Under the pieces are notes generated by a model. It had not been told where the DNA came from, did no database searches, and was given only the letters and a program-made list of their open reading frames with translations. Below are positions 33,888 to 46,418 of a stretch of 64,000 nt of DNA, one piece after another. Every line of letters starts with the position of its first letter. Within the stretch, counting starts at the first letter, position 1. Position numbers and translations under genes: made by a program. The stretch is from positions 40,659,642 to 40,723,641 of the forward strand of contig OX637394.1 in assembly GCA_951799425.1 (NCBI GenBank). Direction: 5' to 3'. Origin of the DNA: Ilex aquifolium (Eukaryota > Streptophyta > Magnoliopsida > Aquifoliales > Aquifoliaceae).

Positions 33888-34254
33888 GGGTAAAATACAC
33901 TTTTATCCTCAAAGTATACATATAGTGTTTATTTGGTCTTCAATATTCTAATTGTGTCTATTTTGTTCCTAAGTTTTTTAATTTATATCTATGTGGTCCA
34001 ATCTCAAACGTCTATAAAAAAAATCGTTATTGACTCTGGTCACGTGTCAATCACATGAGACCAAATAGACACAAAATTAGGAATCACGTGATTGACGTGT
34101 AATTAGAATCGTTAACGATTTTTCAACGGACGTTTGAATTGGACCACATAAATACAAATTAAGAATCTTAGGGATCAAATACATAAAATTAGAAGATTGG
34201 AGACCAAATAGACATTAAATACATATTTTTGGGGACTAAAAATGTATTTTACCC
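33888..34254. mobile_element. Mutator-like MITE, 367 bp
   Basis: It starts 'gggtaaaatacacttt', ends 'aatgtattttaccc', and the whole element is close to a palindrome ('agaccaaatagacac' against 'gtgtctattt.gtt'). It is flanked by 'ttatctatt' (33879-33887) and 'ttatccatt' (34255-34263), a 9-bp duplication with one difference. A second copy of the family is at 60485-60856. It ends about 240 bp before the ILP1-like ATG, so it forms the upstream edge of that promoter. Confidence 0.7.
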
Positions 34255-34263
34255 TTATCCATT

Positions 34264-34491
34264 TACAGTCACGCGTTTCAAAGGCGCGTGGAAATTGTCT
34301 GTATATCTGACGTCACACAAGCGAGAAAGACAGGTGCTTGCCACGCATAATGCACGTGCCTCGGCCTCCTACGCAGCAAAATTGGGGAGCGAAATAGGGT
34401 CTCCAGTTAAACGACAGAGCTCGAAGTCGAAGACCAGCGGGCAGAGAGAGAGATAGAGAGAGGTGGAGAAACGGGAGAAGAGAGAGAAAAC
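34264..34491 (+). promoter_or_regulatory. Promoter and 5' UTR of the ILP1-like gene
   Basis: This is a compact stretch with ACGCGT (34271-34276), the full palindrome TGACGTCA (34308-34315, a bZIP/TGA site), CACGTG inside 'gcacgtgc' (34353-34358, a G-box) and a GA-rich leader (34441-34490) just before the ATG. No strong TATA box is evident. The GC-rich composition contrasts with the AT-rich MITE next to it. Confidence 0.55.
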
Positions 34492-37400
34492 ATGAAAGAA
34501 GAAGCTATAAGCTCCTCCAGAGATCCGTTACTGGCCCCAAAATCATCTTCTCCTACTCCTGCTGCTAGGTACGACCCTCCCACAACCCTAGGGCACAATT
34601 TTGTGGTACATATTGTATACATACATGTTCATGCTTCTGTATATAACTCATGCATCTGTTGGAACATAGTACTGGGTTTTGTATGTTCCTTGAATTGCTG
34701 TTTTTGATTTGATGTTTCATCTTCGTTGACTTATTAATCCGAGGAATGTGTTCTGTTTGGTTGCCGAAAAAGTTGAGATACTCAAATAGATGGTAGTTTG
34801 AGTTTTAGAAACGTGTGAGATGTCGAAATTTACTTGAAGTGTATATTTTTTTTTCTTTAATTTGAGGTTGTAGAAAAGAAACGGAAGTGGAATGAATAAT
34901 TTGTAAACGATATAATGGGAGGAGATTGGGGGATTTGTTCTGTTATTTCTCTTCTCTATTTCCTCCGGGCAGCGTGTTGGGTTTCATTTTAGAAAATGTT
35001 TTTGATTGAGAATTCCTTGGTTTAAAAATTATGATTTTGAAATATGATATGAACCCAGCAGGCATCCAAGCGCCTCTAACCCCCCCCCCCTCCCCAAAAA
35101 AAAAAAAAACACACACACACAAAAACCCCAATTGGAAATTGTTAAAGAGGCCGCCTAGGCTCATAAAATAGTTTAGGATTCCTGATATATACATTGTGAG
35201 ACATGTGGACTGGAAAAATTCTCTTAGACGATGATATATTTTCATTTTATATGATGTTGTAACGTGATAGAGTTTGATGATATCATGTATGTAATCCTCC
35301 TGCTATTTCATTCCCAACTAGTAAAATTTTCAATGTTCGTTGTTATTCTAGTCGCTTATCTCCTTGTTCACTTGAAAACAGAAAGGGGCCTTCCATCTAT
35401 CGAAAGTAGTAGTTTATTGCGCTGTATAAAATCTCCATTCACTTTGGGCCAATCCAGTGAAGATTCTTGCAGCTTGGCCACTCCATCACTTCCCATATTG
35501 TGGGATTAAATAAAATTATGATTTTCAAAAGAACCAATTAGAATGAAAACAAAAAATAGCAGGGTATCAGAAACATGAAAATTGCCTTGCAAATGAGGGG
35601 GTTCACTTTTTTTTTTTTTTTATCTATTTTACATTAAAGTACCTGTTATTGGTTGTCTACTATTTACACACATGATAACCTGCCATCATAAATGGGTATT
35701 AAATCAGAGACAAATTGAAAAAAAAAAAAGTGAAGTCTCGAGGAGTCGAATTATTAGTTATTGTATTTCTGTTTAGGATTGAACGGTCAGGATGCAGTGA
35801 AGTGGCAAGGTTTTCCCCCCTTTCCAATGCATACAATTTATCTCTGAGTATTAATCTGCTCTGAATTTCCTTTTCGTTTCTATCAGTTCTGCAGGGGCAT
35901 CATCTCCTGCTGTTCCCGGAAATGCTGGCAGTATAGACTGGTTGGGTCATGGGCAGGGTTCCAAAGCAGGTTCACTTTCTCGGGTTGGTTCACAGCCCCT
36001 GTGGACTTCTTTGAGCACAAGTGCTGGTGGTTCTGCTCTGGGGTCATCGCAGCCTTCATGTAGACCATGGGAAAGGGGCGATTTACTGAGGCGGCTTTCT
36101 ACATTCAAGCCTTCAAATTGGTTTGGAAAGCCTAAGGTTTGAAACTGAGTCAGTTTCACTGATGAAATGTTTCATACATAGATTCAGCTTGTTAGACTTG
36201 CATTGATTATTTGTCGACCAAAAAAAAAAAGATAAGTATACAACATATATATGTGTTTTTGTAATTTTCTTTGTTTCTTTTTCATCTGGTGCTGTCTGGG
36301 GAGCTAAAAGTCGGGCTAGATGCTAATAAGTTGACCCCTAAGAAATTCCGGCTAAAATAAAATCTGGCTGGCTGAATCTGGCTTGTGTGACTTTTAAAAA
36401 TTCCCTAACTATTAATATGGACCTGTAAACTTCCATTTAGTTGTAGATGCTCCAATTTGACACTTATTTTCTATTGTTTTTTTTTTGAGTTGTTGCCTTC
36501 CCAATATCCTTCCTATTGTGCTAGAGAAGGTGCTTATCAAGTTTTTCAGGTTTGGGGTTTCGCCACTTAAAGCTCTGTTCCTTTGGCATTCATGTTCTAT
36601 GTAGGCTGCTAGTTCACTGGCCTGTGCTAGAAGAGGTTGGGTGAATGTGGACGTTGATAAGATTGAGTGTGAGTCTTGCGGTGCAGACCTGAAATATGTT
36701 TCATCAGCTACCTGGATGCCTATAGAAGGTGAATTTGCTCCAAATTTCTTTGCTAGGCATAACTGTAGATTCTAGTCCTGTTTGTGTAGCGTTTGCCATA
36801 TTCTTTGCTTATTTGCAGGCTTGACAAAAGTATTTAATATTTTTGGATTTTTTTTTATTGACGTTTTATATTTACTAATCCTGCAATCCTTTTTGTGTGT
36901 CTCTAAATGTCTTTGAGTAATATGAAGTGTAATTTGCAGGTTTAAGATTTAGTTTACATCTTTTAAAATTTTTGGGATGCTTAAAATCTTAGTTTGCATC
37001 TTGGAAAAGAAATTTGAGGTTCTTATAGAATGGAGACAGCAAATGGCAGTATGATAGGGAATCATTTTGGGAGAAGAGTAAAAAATGATTATGAAAGATG
37101 TTTCTACAAGTAAAACTGTGGAAAAGTTCATGGAAACAATTGATAGAATCAAGTCGAGATGTGAATTAAACAACTACTGTGGTTTACTGGAAGCAAACTA
37201 CATTTATCTATGACCAGATATATTGCTATTTTTTGCATATTAGTACATGAATTTAATTATAGACATCATATCATGGAACTGTGGTCCATGACAAGTTAGC
37301 CCTTCCCTTGCTTTGTTCAACAGTATTTTTGCTGTGAAAGCAGTTATGGTCTGACCATATATCTTCCAATATCTTGCCACTTGGCACAGTCAGAGACTAT

Positions 37401-39992
37401 TGTGAACCGTAGCTATAAAACAGCAGGAGATGCAACGTAATAATGAACAAGTCTATCATTCTTGCCCCTTCTAGTCAATGATAAATTGCAGGTTTTGACT
37501 AAGTAGTGTGCCATATTGGCTTAGTTTTACCTCCAGAACCAATAATGTCATACATCAAAAGCCTTGGTGAGGGGCCTGAGGGCTTCCTCAATACAAAATC
37601 TATCTCTGAAAGGATGTTACTGAAACTTCTCCCATTGCCTTTACCTTATATGCAAATGAATTTTTCATTTCTTTCTCAATTCGAGAGGATAGGTAGACAT
37701 TGCTGCTTCAGTATTTTCACGTCTTAATTATTATTTGACAGATGACAGTGCTGGGGAAGATTTTGCCAAGCAACTTGATGTAGGGCACAAAGCCCCTTGT
37801 CCATGGAGAGGGAACAGCTGTGCAGAAAGCTTGGTGCAGTTCCCTCCTACTCCACCGTCAGCCCTGATTGGGGGTTATAAGGATCGCTGTGATGGACTCC
37901 TCCAGTTTCTTTCCCTCCCAGTTGTAGCTGCATCTGCCATTGAGCGGATGCGGGTTTCTCGGGGACTTGAAATTGACCGTTTTCTGGTTCAGTCACAGGT
38001 TTTCACGGTTGGGGAATCTGGCTTAAAGGCAGATATTATGTTAGGAATAGACACCAGAGATGAGGTCGTCTTTACATATTCTCGTGTAAGATTGCATATC
38101 CTGGAACTGTTATTGCCTTATGTTATGTGTAATCACTTTGGCAACCCTACTATCTATACATTTCCTTTTTTCTCATTTTTAGGCCCATAAGCTGATAAGT
38201 CTTTGTGGATGGGAGCCAAGATGGCTTCCAAATGTTCAAGACTGTGAAGAACATTCTGCTCAATCAGCTAGAAATGGGTGTTCAATTGGTCCTACCAAAG
38301 GCTATGGCCATCTGCAAGATCCTGGCCCTAGCAAGAAGGCAGTGTCTGCTTCAACCAGAAAAGATTCTGGAAAGAATGAAGTACTGGGTCCCAAGTCAAA
38401 AGGCGAATCTAGGTCGCCTTTGTTAGATTGTAGCTTATGTGGAGCCACAGTCAGAATCTGGGACTTCCTGACTGTTGCTCGTCCTGCTCGCTTTGCTCCC
38501 AATAACATTGATATTCCTGAAACAAGTAAGAAAATGGCGTTGACACGTGGAGTGAGTGCAGCAAGTGGAATCAGTGGATGGGTTGCAACTGATGGTATGG
38601 AAAAAGAGCAGACTGAGGATCATGACGAAGCTGCGACAGATGAGGGGAAGTCACTGTCAAATATTGGAGTGGATTTAAATCTTACAATTTGTGGTGGATT
38701 ATCCTCTCCACGGTTGCACAGAAATATGATGTCTGGACAATATCCAGATACAAATATAGGACGGGATCTAAGAATTGGGCAGCCTTCCAGCAGTGAGGTT
38801 GGTGATCGTGCAGCTTCAATTGAGTCACGAGGTCCGATTACTCGCAAACGGAACTTGGATGAAGGTGGAAGCACTGTTGACAGACCACATGCAATTATGC
38901 AACAGGCAGACAGCATCGAAGGAACTGTCATTGACCGTGATGGTGATGAAGTCAATGATGGCGAACACTACTCGACTGGCCCTGCAAAACGTGCTCGTGA
39001 TTCTGATGATTTTGAAGCCTACCGCTCATCATATAGGAGAGATTCATCTGGTGCTGGTCCTAGCCAGTCATTTGGCTTTGAGATTGAAACAGATGCACCA
39101 AGATTTGATTTTTTCCACCAAAGAAATGAACGAGTTATTGGTGCCCCATCCACAAGAGATTCAACACGTGCTTCCTCTGTTATTGCAATGGACACAATCT
39201 GTCACAGTGCAGACGATGATTCAATGGAAAGTGTTGAAAATTATCGTGGAGATGTTGATGATCTCCACTTCCCCCCCATGGAGTTGTTTAGAAATCCAGA
39301 TTTGAATGACACATCAGAATTGAACACCAGTAATCAAGCTCAGCAGAGTACTTGTCCGGCTACAGTAAGAATGGCTCGTGACATGGGTGTTAGCAGCACA
39401 AATGATGGTGAGGAAGTACTGAACACAGAGACTACGACTGCTCAAGGTAGAGATGGGCCCAGCTTTGGTATTAGTGGGGGAAGTGTTGGAATGGGCGCTA
39501 GTCATGAAGCTGAAATCCACGGGGCTGATGTCTCTGTTCATAGAACGGATAGTGTTGTTGGTGATGTGGAACCAGTTGCTGAAGTCACTGAAAATCAGGG
39601 TCAAACAGGTGAATTTGCTCCGGATCCCGGGCAAATGGGTGATTTTGTACCTGAAGAAATGGATCGAGAGGATCCTCATGGTGATAGTCAAGATCTGATG
39701 TCTCGGTCTGTGGGAAGGGCAGATAGTGGCTCAAAAATTGTTGGTTCAACTAAGGCGGAATCTGTGGAAAGTGGTGAAAAGACTAGTAACATGCATATAT
39801 TACCCCACCAGAACAGTAATCGTCCTTCTCTTTCTTGCAATGCCATTTTATGTTCTGGCTATGAAGCATCCAAGGAAGAAGTGACTCAGGCTGGCAAGTC
39901 CCCTACTGATGATTGTGGGTACCCTGAGTCAGGTTTCATGGTTGCAAATGGGATAGGTAATTCCGTTCATTCTTCCTCTTTGGGGGTCAAGA

Positions 39993-40051
<59 letters not shown>

Positions 40052-42787
40052 ATAATTTGGTGAAAGGGCATGGAAGGCCCAAACATAACATGCTCAGTAG
40101 AAGTTATACGGTCCCTCCATGTTGATGAGAAGACATTCTTCGAGGAAGTGTAATCTCCATGTCTCTTAACCAATATTTTATCCGCTAAGATTCTCTGTAA
40201 TCTATTAATGTTATTGCCTTAGAGCACAAAAATGCGAAATTGGTCGTTCGCATTTCGATACCATTCAGCATTAGCTTTGGAGAAACATCAGAGTACTAAT
40301 CATTGTGTTGCTGCACATAGTATACTGTGGCGAGACTCCGAAGAATCATATCCTTCTTTAGAAGCATAACATGGTAAAGAAAATTATGCGGCATATTTTT
40401 TCTGCTATGGTTGAGAATTATCTTCCATGTATGTGAACCTGGATTAATGCAACCGAGTTGTGCTAGACCCATCCAAATATAGTTTGTCAACTAGCAAGTT
40501 CCAATTGTGTTTGAGTTCAGTGGTTTTGCAAAGTTTTTCTTTATGTTGTGTGATATGTTGCAGGGAGGCCCTAAGTATTTTTTGTCTAAACCCTGAAGGG
40601 CCTGAACTAGGCCCGTCGCTGTTAATTGGGGAAGCCCCAAAGGTGATTGAAAATCAGGCATTTTTCAAGATCTCTCTCTCTCTCTTTCTCTCCAGATCCC
40701 TCTTATCTGGTCTTTCTTCTCTCCAGATCCCTCTTATCCGGTCTTTCTTCTCTCCTATATTCTTTTAGCCCTTTCAGTTTTCACGAATCTCCTACCTCAG
40801 CCCTTCTGTTATATTTTGTTCTCTTTATCTCTTCTTGCTCTATCTATTGAAATATCTTCTCTCCCCACTCTCCCTCTTCTTTTCTTCCCTCTGGTTCTGC
40901 ATCTTTTCTTTATTTGTTAATAATGAAATATATTTTCCTGTTTTAGAAACGTCAAATTACATTAGTTCTTCCTCCTCCTCTTGATATCTCGGTGATTAAA
41001 CACTTGTGATGTTGTTTGCCCTTACCCTGGTTAAAACCCATTCAATGGACCCTTTTAAATCTGGCTTATATCCCTTGTTACAGTATTCATTATAGAAAAT
41101 TTTGCATCTTTTATAAGCACTTATGTGCTGGTAAATAAGTTTAGTTATCATCAGAGCAGTTAAATAAGTTGCATTGCTCTCTTCTTCCACTAATTCAAAT
41201 GAACCGAAGTACTAATAATAGAGAAGACTACAATTCTCATGTTAATAATGGGCAATTCTGAACTTCATGCAACGAAAGAAAATTCTACAAATTCCGTGTG
41301 CATGAATTTGCTCCCGCTCCCCATTTCCTTTTGGTGCTTCGTTAACAGCCAACGTCTTTAGACTTCAGTAGAGTCTTACTAACCAATTAAGTTTTATTTT
41401 TTATGGTCACAATAGATGCAGGGGGTGGGCAAGGTGGGAAAGAAACCTACCACTGGGTCAGTCCTAATTAGAATCCGTTTAGATCTTGCTTTAAACATTT
41501 ACAATAGGAAGGATCAGTCTGGTTGGAACAGGGGTTTTCTTATATTGTGCATGTCATATATATCCGGCTTTTGTTACTAGAGAGCGTATCTTCCTCGGGG
41601 TGAAAGTTTCTCAAAAGGTTGAATTGTATGTTCGTATTGACCCTGAGATGTCTATTAGGATGATCGCCCACTGGTTTAGCACTGTATTAATGTTATGATT
41701 GTATCATTGTTTTAAACTTAACTGTTTCCGCTCAATGTTTTTTGCTCTATTACTTATGTATGAAATGAACTGTTTTGATGCCCAATCAAGTCAAATTACT
41801 TATTTTCAAACTTGCATGCATTGGAATTGAGCTACTCTATTGAGCTGTTTAATAACACAAAAATAATACTAGGAATGATCCGCCTTGTTGCATTATTTGC
41901 TTTATCTAGGATTTTGTATGTGATATATTTCCGTGTTTTGGTTTCGGCTATTGATCTTGATTGAATCCTGTCGTGCTCAAAGCATGAAACTTTTAAGGTT
42001 CAAAATGGAAATGCTAATGGCATTTTTAATAATTGTTCATCAGTTAGGCCCAAGTCACTTTGTCCACAGCCACCAGTTTTTATGCCTGTAAATGTCTGAC
42101 ATTTGTGTCTTTCATTTTGAGGAGGATGAATAGGCCTTATATTTCTTCCTCTGGAGTCATGCAGCTCTTTGTCTCTTTTAATTCAAAGGAATTGTTCAAG
42201 CATTGTGCTTCTATGTACTTTCCGCCTTATGGTAGTTTGTTGAACATGAATGTTGTTCAGGACCTCCCAACGGAGAAAGCAACTATGAAGAGCCTGTTGA
42301 GTTCGATCCAATTCAGTATCACAATTATTTCTGTCCTTGGGTGAATGGAAATGTTGCTGCAGCAGGCTGTAGTAGTACCAGTGGCTCCAGTTCCAGTGCT
42401 GGTGCTATAGCTCTTTGTGGTTGGCAGCTGACTTTAGATGCTTTGGATGCCTTCCAATCTCTTGGACATATTCCAATCCAAACCATGGAATCTGAATCAG
42501 CCGCATCTATGTACAAGGTTTTTAGTCCATCTCTGTAAAGCTTTTCTATAACACTTTTTGTTCGGGATAATTTATCTGCTTTGTGACCATCATGTTATAA
42601 GAGTGTGTCAGTATGTATTTGAATTTTGATTATCATCATGACTTTCTGACCGACTTTGCATTCAGACCTTCTGAAAATATTGGATCAAGGAACCTGACCT
42701 GACTTGTGTGTGCAGGATGATCATCTAACTCCTGGTCAAAAACACTTGGCGCGCCACTCCTTCAGCAAAAGTCGTGGGCAGAACTGA
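34492..42787 (+). CDS. ILP1: C3HC zinc-finger, NIPA/IAP-like protein (7 coding exons)
   Basis: Exons: 34492-34568, 35887-36136, 36605-36728, 37742-38085, 38183-39956, 42261-42517, 42716-42787. They join in frame to 965 residues plus TGA. The family (zf-C3HC plus Rsm1 domains; animal NIPA, plant IAP-like protein 1) is BIR-like and nuclear in animals. The first zinc site is C131-x2-C134 ... H166-x3-C170 in 'KIECESCGADLKY' and 'GHKAPCPWRGNSC'. The second is C348-x2-C351 ('LLDCSLCGATVRIWDF') with H877-x3-C881 ('YHNYFCPW'). Between its halves lies an acidic, Ser/Gly-rich, probably disordered stretch of about 525 residues. The C-terminus is basic ('KHLARHSFSKSRGQN'). Exon 1 has no domain. Intron 5 is 2.3 kb and begins with a TC/AC microsatellite. 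The gene name is by similarity recalled to Arabidopsis At1g17210; its exact role in plants is not clear to me. Confidence 0.9.
39993..40046. repeat. Compound microsatellite (TC)n(AC)n
   Basis: About 13 TC then 14 AC units lie in ILP1-like intron 5, starting about 36 bp after the donor site. Read through from exon 5 it gives a meaningless '[12 protein letters not shown]' tail, so the exon ends at 39956. Confidence 0.9.
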
Positions 42788-43239
42788 ATTCGATTACCCA
42801 CCCACAGAATTGTCAATTGGTATACATTTTCACTGTATTTGAGACTTTATATTACAAGTTATTTAGTCACTCATCATATTTTTGCCGTGAATCTGGCATA
42901 TTCCCATCCTAAATAAACTATTCTCTGATTCTGTGATTGTTAAGAACTTGGGAGTGTCTTTTAGTGCGATCATATGCAAAAACTTAGACTTGTGTTGCAA
43001 GCTATCTTGAACACAATGGAATGCTTTCATCTTGTGAATATCTAAATTTGACTTTCCGCTACATTAAAGTTGATATTTTCAGAAAAACTTATTGCTTGGC
43101 ATTTAAATTATTAAACTCACAAAGCAAAATTACACTGTTTACTTTTATGTAGTGATTTTTTTGCTTTTTGTTGTCATTTGTTTTTTTTGGAAGTACAGAA
43201 TTTCATTGAAAAATAAGTTGTAAACATATAGTGGTGTAT

Positions 43240-43380
43240 TGCGAAAATGGTTTTTTGCATTGAACCAGCTTTCCAGTCAGGACGGTTTGGTTGTCAGTTC
43301 AAGTCCTTAACCTCTCTTCTCTCTAGAGTTAGAGGGGTTCATTTTGTATCACCTTCCTACAAGAAAGAAAAAGGGAAAAA
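43240..43380 (+). mobile_element. Possible SINE fragment
   Basis: 'cggtttggttgtcagttcaa' followed by 'gtccttaacctctctt' resembles a tRNA box B region, and it ends in 'ctacaagaaagaaaaaggg' and A/GA-rich sequence. No target duplication is evident. Confidence 0.3.
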
Positions 43381-43382
43381 AA

Positions 43383-43383
<1 letters not shown>

Positions 43384-43425
<42 letters not shown>

Positions 43426-43431
43426 GGGGGG
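43384..43431 (+). repeat. (GA)n followed by poly-G (17 G)
   Basis: About 15 GA units run into an uninterrupted run of 17 G at 43415-43431, in the ILP1-like 3' region. Confidence 0.9.
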
Positions 43432-44459
43432 ATGCCATCATACATTTTCTGAATGGTGAGACAAAAACTTAAAAGTCTACCTAAATTGCTAACCAAATAG
43501 TGCCAAAACAAAAGGGGAAAAACTCTGTTTCTTAAAATAGTCATTGCCACATTATGACCTCATTTTTGCTTGCAATCATGATTACGTCCTGCCCTACATA
43601 ACATCAATATTTTCCAGGGATTGTTGTGGTGGAGCAATGAAGAAGAGGTCAATTTGCTGCTCTCTCGTGTTGCTGTAGCTGTTGCTGTTGCTGTTGCTGT
43701 TATGACAAAATCTTCATTTTGTCAGCTCTTTGTTTATTGAACTCGAGGAAAATGGTTTTTTCCATGTGTTAGACTGCTTTTTATTATTTTTTTCCCCTTT
43801 TCCTTCTACTCTTGGAGTTGTTATAATAACGCACCGGAGTCAGTGAAGGTGATCATGTCATAGTTTGAGCTCAGTTGTTGGGCAGATTGAGATGTTATGC
43901 TACCATTGCAGATAATATTACTGATAACTTATTGCTAAGGTTATTGATGTATTATTAGAGTTGTGATATTGAAGTAAATGGAAATAATTTTGTTTCTTTG
44001 GTAGAGTCGTCGGTTGTATGTTTACGAATCTTTTTACTTGCCATTTTCAGCTTTATTGCATGCTAATGTTATGGTTTTACTAGGATCAACTGTACAATTT
44101 GAATTTCTTGAATTTTTATTCACAGAATTCTATTTTTGATATAGGTTATTTTTTATATCATTCTGTTCTTGAATGTTTTAAGGAATTTCTGAACAAGTTT
44201 CGCAAAATATCTCAATCTTCCATTGACGTGGAATAATGTATATGTTTTCTTAACTTCTTTGCTCTTTTGTAGTCTCCACATGTTTTGCTTCTCCACCTCT
44301 TTCTTTTTCCAATTGTGAAAACATACCATTAGCTCATATCTGTCATTCTAAACATGTTAGTTTTATTCGGAGAAATACTGAAGTGCACTCGCAGGGGGCT
44401 CAATGGTTATAATTTCATGAATTTCCCTGGTAATATGGGGATTTGTAATGTAGTCTAGG

Positions 44460-44722
44460 TGTGCGCAAGTAAGATTGTCAATAGAGATGAGCTATTCGGA
44501 CAGGGCTCAGTTTGAGCTCGTAAAGTTTAGTTCGTTTATATGTAAAATAGTCGAGTTACTCGGGTTCGGGCTTGACTCATTTTTTAAACAAGTTGAATTT
44601 GAATAATTTTTTTTGTTTATTTAGAAAAATGAGATCGACAGGTTCGGACTTAAGTTTAAGCTCGCAAAGTTTGACTCGATTAATATTCCTACTGTAGGAG
44701 TATTAATCGAGTCAAACTTTGC
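44460..44722. repeat. 'gagctcg' repeat relative ending in a long hairpin
   Basis: The first part ('gatgagctattcggacaggg', 'gtttgagctcgtaaagttta') resembles the family at 50.9 kb. The last 59 bp (44664-44722) form two 29-bp arms around a single base with one mismatch. The arm starts 'gcaaagtttgactcgattaa', and the centre is 'cctactgtagg'. Confidence 0.5.
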
Positions 44723-45197
44723 AACCAGACACATCCGACCATTGAATAAAAAAAAAAAAATTCCTCCATTCTGAAATGATCGGGGGGAAATATATACCAA
44801 ATAAAACAATGAGACATTATAAGGGTATCATCCTCTATAATTCTGCCTCTGGGGGATGATAGTGTAATTTTTCAATAAAGACATATAGTTTTGATCGCAC
44901 GGGATTAAAAGCTCCCGATCACGTGATCAGCATACCACGACTATTGTGTTGTATCCTACCCCTGAATGAGTTAACTACACAGACGACCTCTAAATTTTAT
45001 TATTTGTATCGATTGAGTTAGTGAATTGATTTTTGTGTCAATTTAACGCTTCAACTGTGCAATTTGATTTAGTGTAGCCCATTTCTCGATTTGTGCGTGT
45101 CATCCTTGCGCAGGGGCCATGCCATCCTTTCATCTAAATTCATTGTTAATTTTAATGGAAAGTCTCACGTATATATCACGTAATTAAGAATTAAGAT

Positions 45198-45748
45198 CAG
45201 GGGTGGAGCCAGAAATTTTGTCCAGTGGGGGCAACTTAAACCATATGAATATTAAAATTATTAATATTCACAAAAGTATAATTTTATTAATAGAACGCCA
45301 TTTAAAAAAACAACTCATATACATGAGCGTTATATAAAAGAGACAAAAAAAGTTCACGATAAATTTATCTATAAGACCTAATCACCTAACAAAAAATTTT
45401 GAACCAAAAAATTTGGTTCAAACTATGACTGTTTTATTAAACTAAACTTTGGAATATGAATTACTTAACCAATCACAATAAAACTATTAAAAACACCAAA
45501 TCAAAATAATTTAATTTAACACATAATTGAGGCATTTAGCCTTTCAAAGGAATTTTTTTGACATTTATAAGTGACCCATATATTTGTCAAAAATATCATA
45601 ACTACCTATAAATCTTTTAAAAAAAATTCAGTGGGGGCAAATCTCTAATAAATTTTAAAATTTTTAAAATTATACTTACTCCCCAAAAACTTTTAAAATT
45701 CCAGTGGGGGCAGCTGCCCCCACTGCCCCCACTATGGATCTGCCACTG
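45198..45748. mobile_element. Non-autonomous hAT-like element, 551 bp
   Basis: The ends are CAGGGGTGGAGCCAG and (reversed) CAGTGGCAGATCCAT. The 8-bp flanks are 'attaagat' (45190-45197) and 'attaaaat' (45749-45756). 'gtgggggcaa'-type sequence lies inside both ends, as in 27618-28317. The interior is AT-rich with no transposase. Confidence 0.7.
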
Positions 45749-45792
45749 ATTAAAATAGTTAAAACTATACACGTGAAACGGTCTATTAAAGT

Positions 45793-45972
45793 TAGGGATG
45801 TTCAAATTTTTGATTACCTGTAAATTTCGATATTACCCTACCCTACCCGACTTTACTGATCGGATAACCGAAAGAATCGAGTAAGCCAACAGAAGATCTT
45901 TTAGTATTCCTAAAAAAATCGAGTAAGAATGTGAAATACTTATAAAATTTCGGTATTCCTACCATACCCTAT

Positions 45973-46006
<34 letters not shown>

Positions 46007-46418
46007 GTTAATCCCTAAAAATTCAAAATTCAAAAATCTAGAAACTCTAATGTTTTATTGATATTTATGACTTTCTTATCTATGATGTATTGATTTTTAT
46101 GGTTTTTTTTTATTATGTCTTATTGTAATTTTTTTTATGTATTATCGAATTTATTGTATTTGCTTTAGTGTTATTAGTTTATTGTGTTAGTTAATTAGTG
46201 CATGTTACTTAATTAAATTGTTAAAATAATCTAAAAATTAATAACTAAAAAATATGTGTTCACAAAATTTCCTATCCCGATTGTTTTGGACTGAATTCGG
46301 GTAAGAATGATATATTTGATAGGATATGGTATGCCAAAAAAAAAATTCTTCCATAAAATATCTGGTAAAAAGATGGAATACCATAATTCCTACCCGTAAG
46401 GTAGAGTAAAAACCCCTA
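45793..46418. mobile_element. Non-autonomous hAT-like element, 626 bp, perfect 8-bp duplication
   Basis: It starts TAGGGATGTTC and ends (reversed) TAGGGGTTTTTAC. It is flanked by the exact 8-mer 'attaaagt' at 45785-45792 and 46419-46426. It contains an AC/AT microsatellite at about 45972-46007 and 'ccctacccga'-type inner repeats at both sides. Noncoding. Confidence 0.75.

Larger units (their letters stand above)
42788..44000 (+). other. 3' UTR/downstream region of the ILP1-like gene
   Basis: After the TGA comes noncoding sequence. 'ttttccag|ggattgttgtgg' near 43617 could be the acceptor of a 3'-UTR intron, followed by a T-rich stretch to about 43990 where the transcript may end. It includes the SINE-like piece and the GA/G tract listed separately. 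Confidence 0.35.

Noticed and set aside
39957-40063. Extension of ILP1-like exon 5 through the TC/AC microsatellite
   Set aside because: A good GT donor at 39957 joins in frame to the acceptor at 42260. The Ser-Leu/Thr-His tail is microsatellite translation.
42060-42344. 94-codon frame before ILP1-like exon 6
   Set aside because: It is in another phase, crosses the intron 5 acceptor, and has no domain.
43665-43705. Short 'gttgct' repeats after the ILP1-like gene, as a coding Val-Ala run
   Set aside because: It lies in the probable 3' UTR. The frame is short and closed, so I read it as a simple hexamer repeat.
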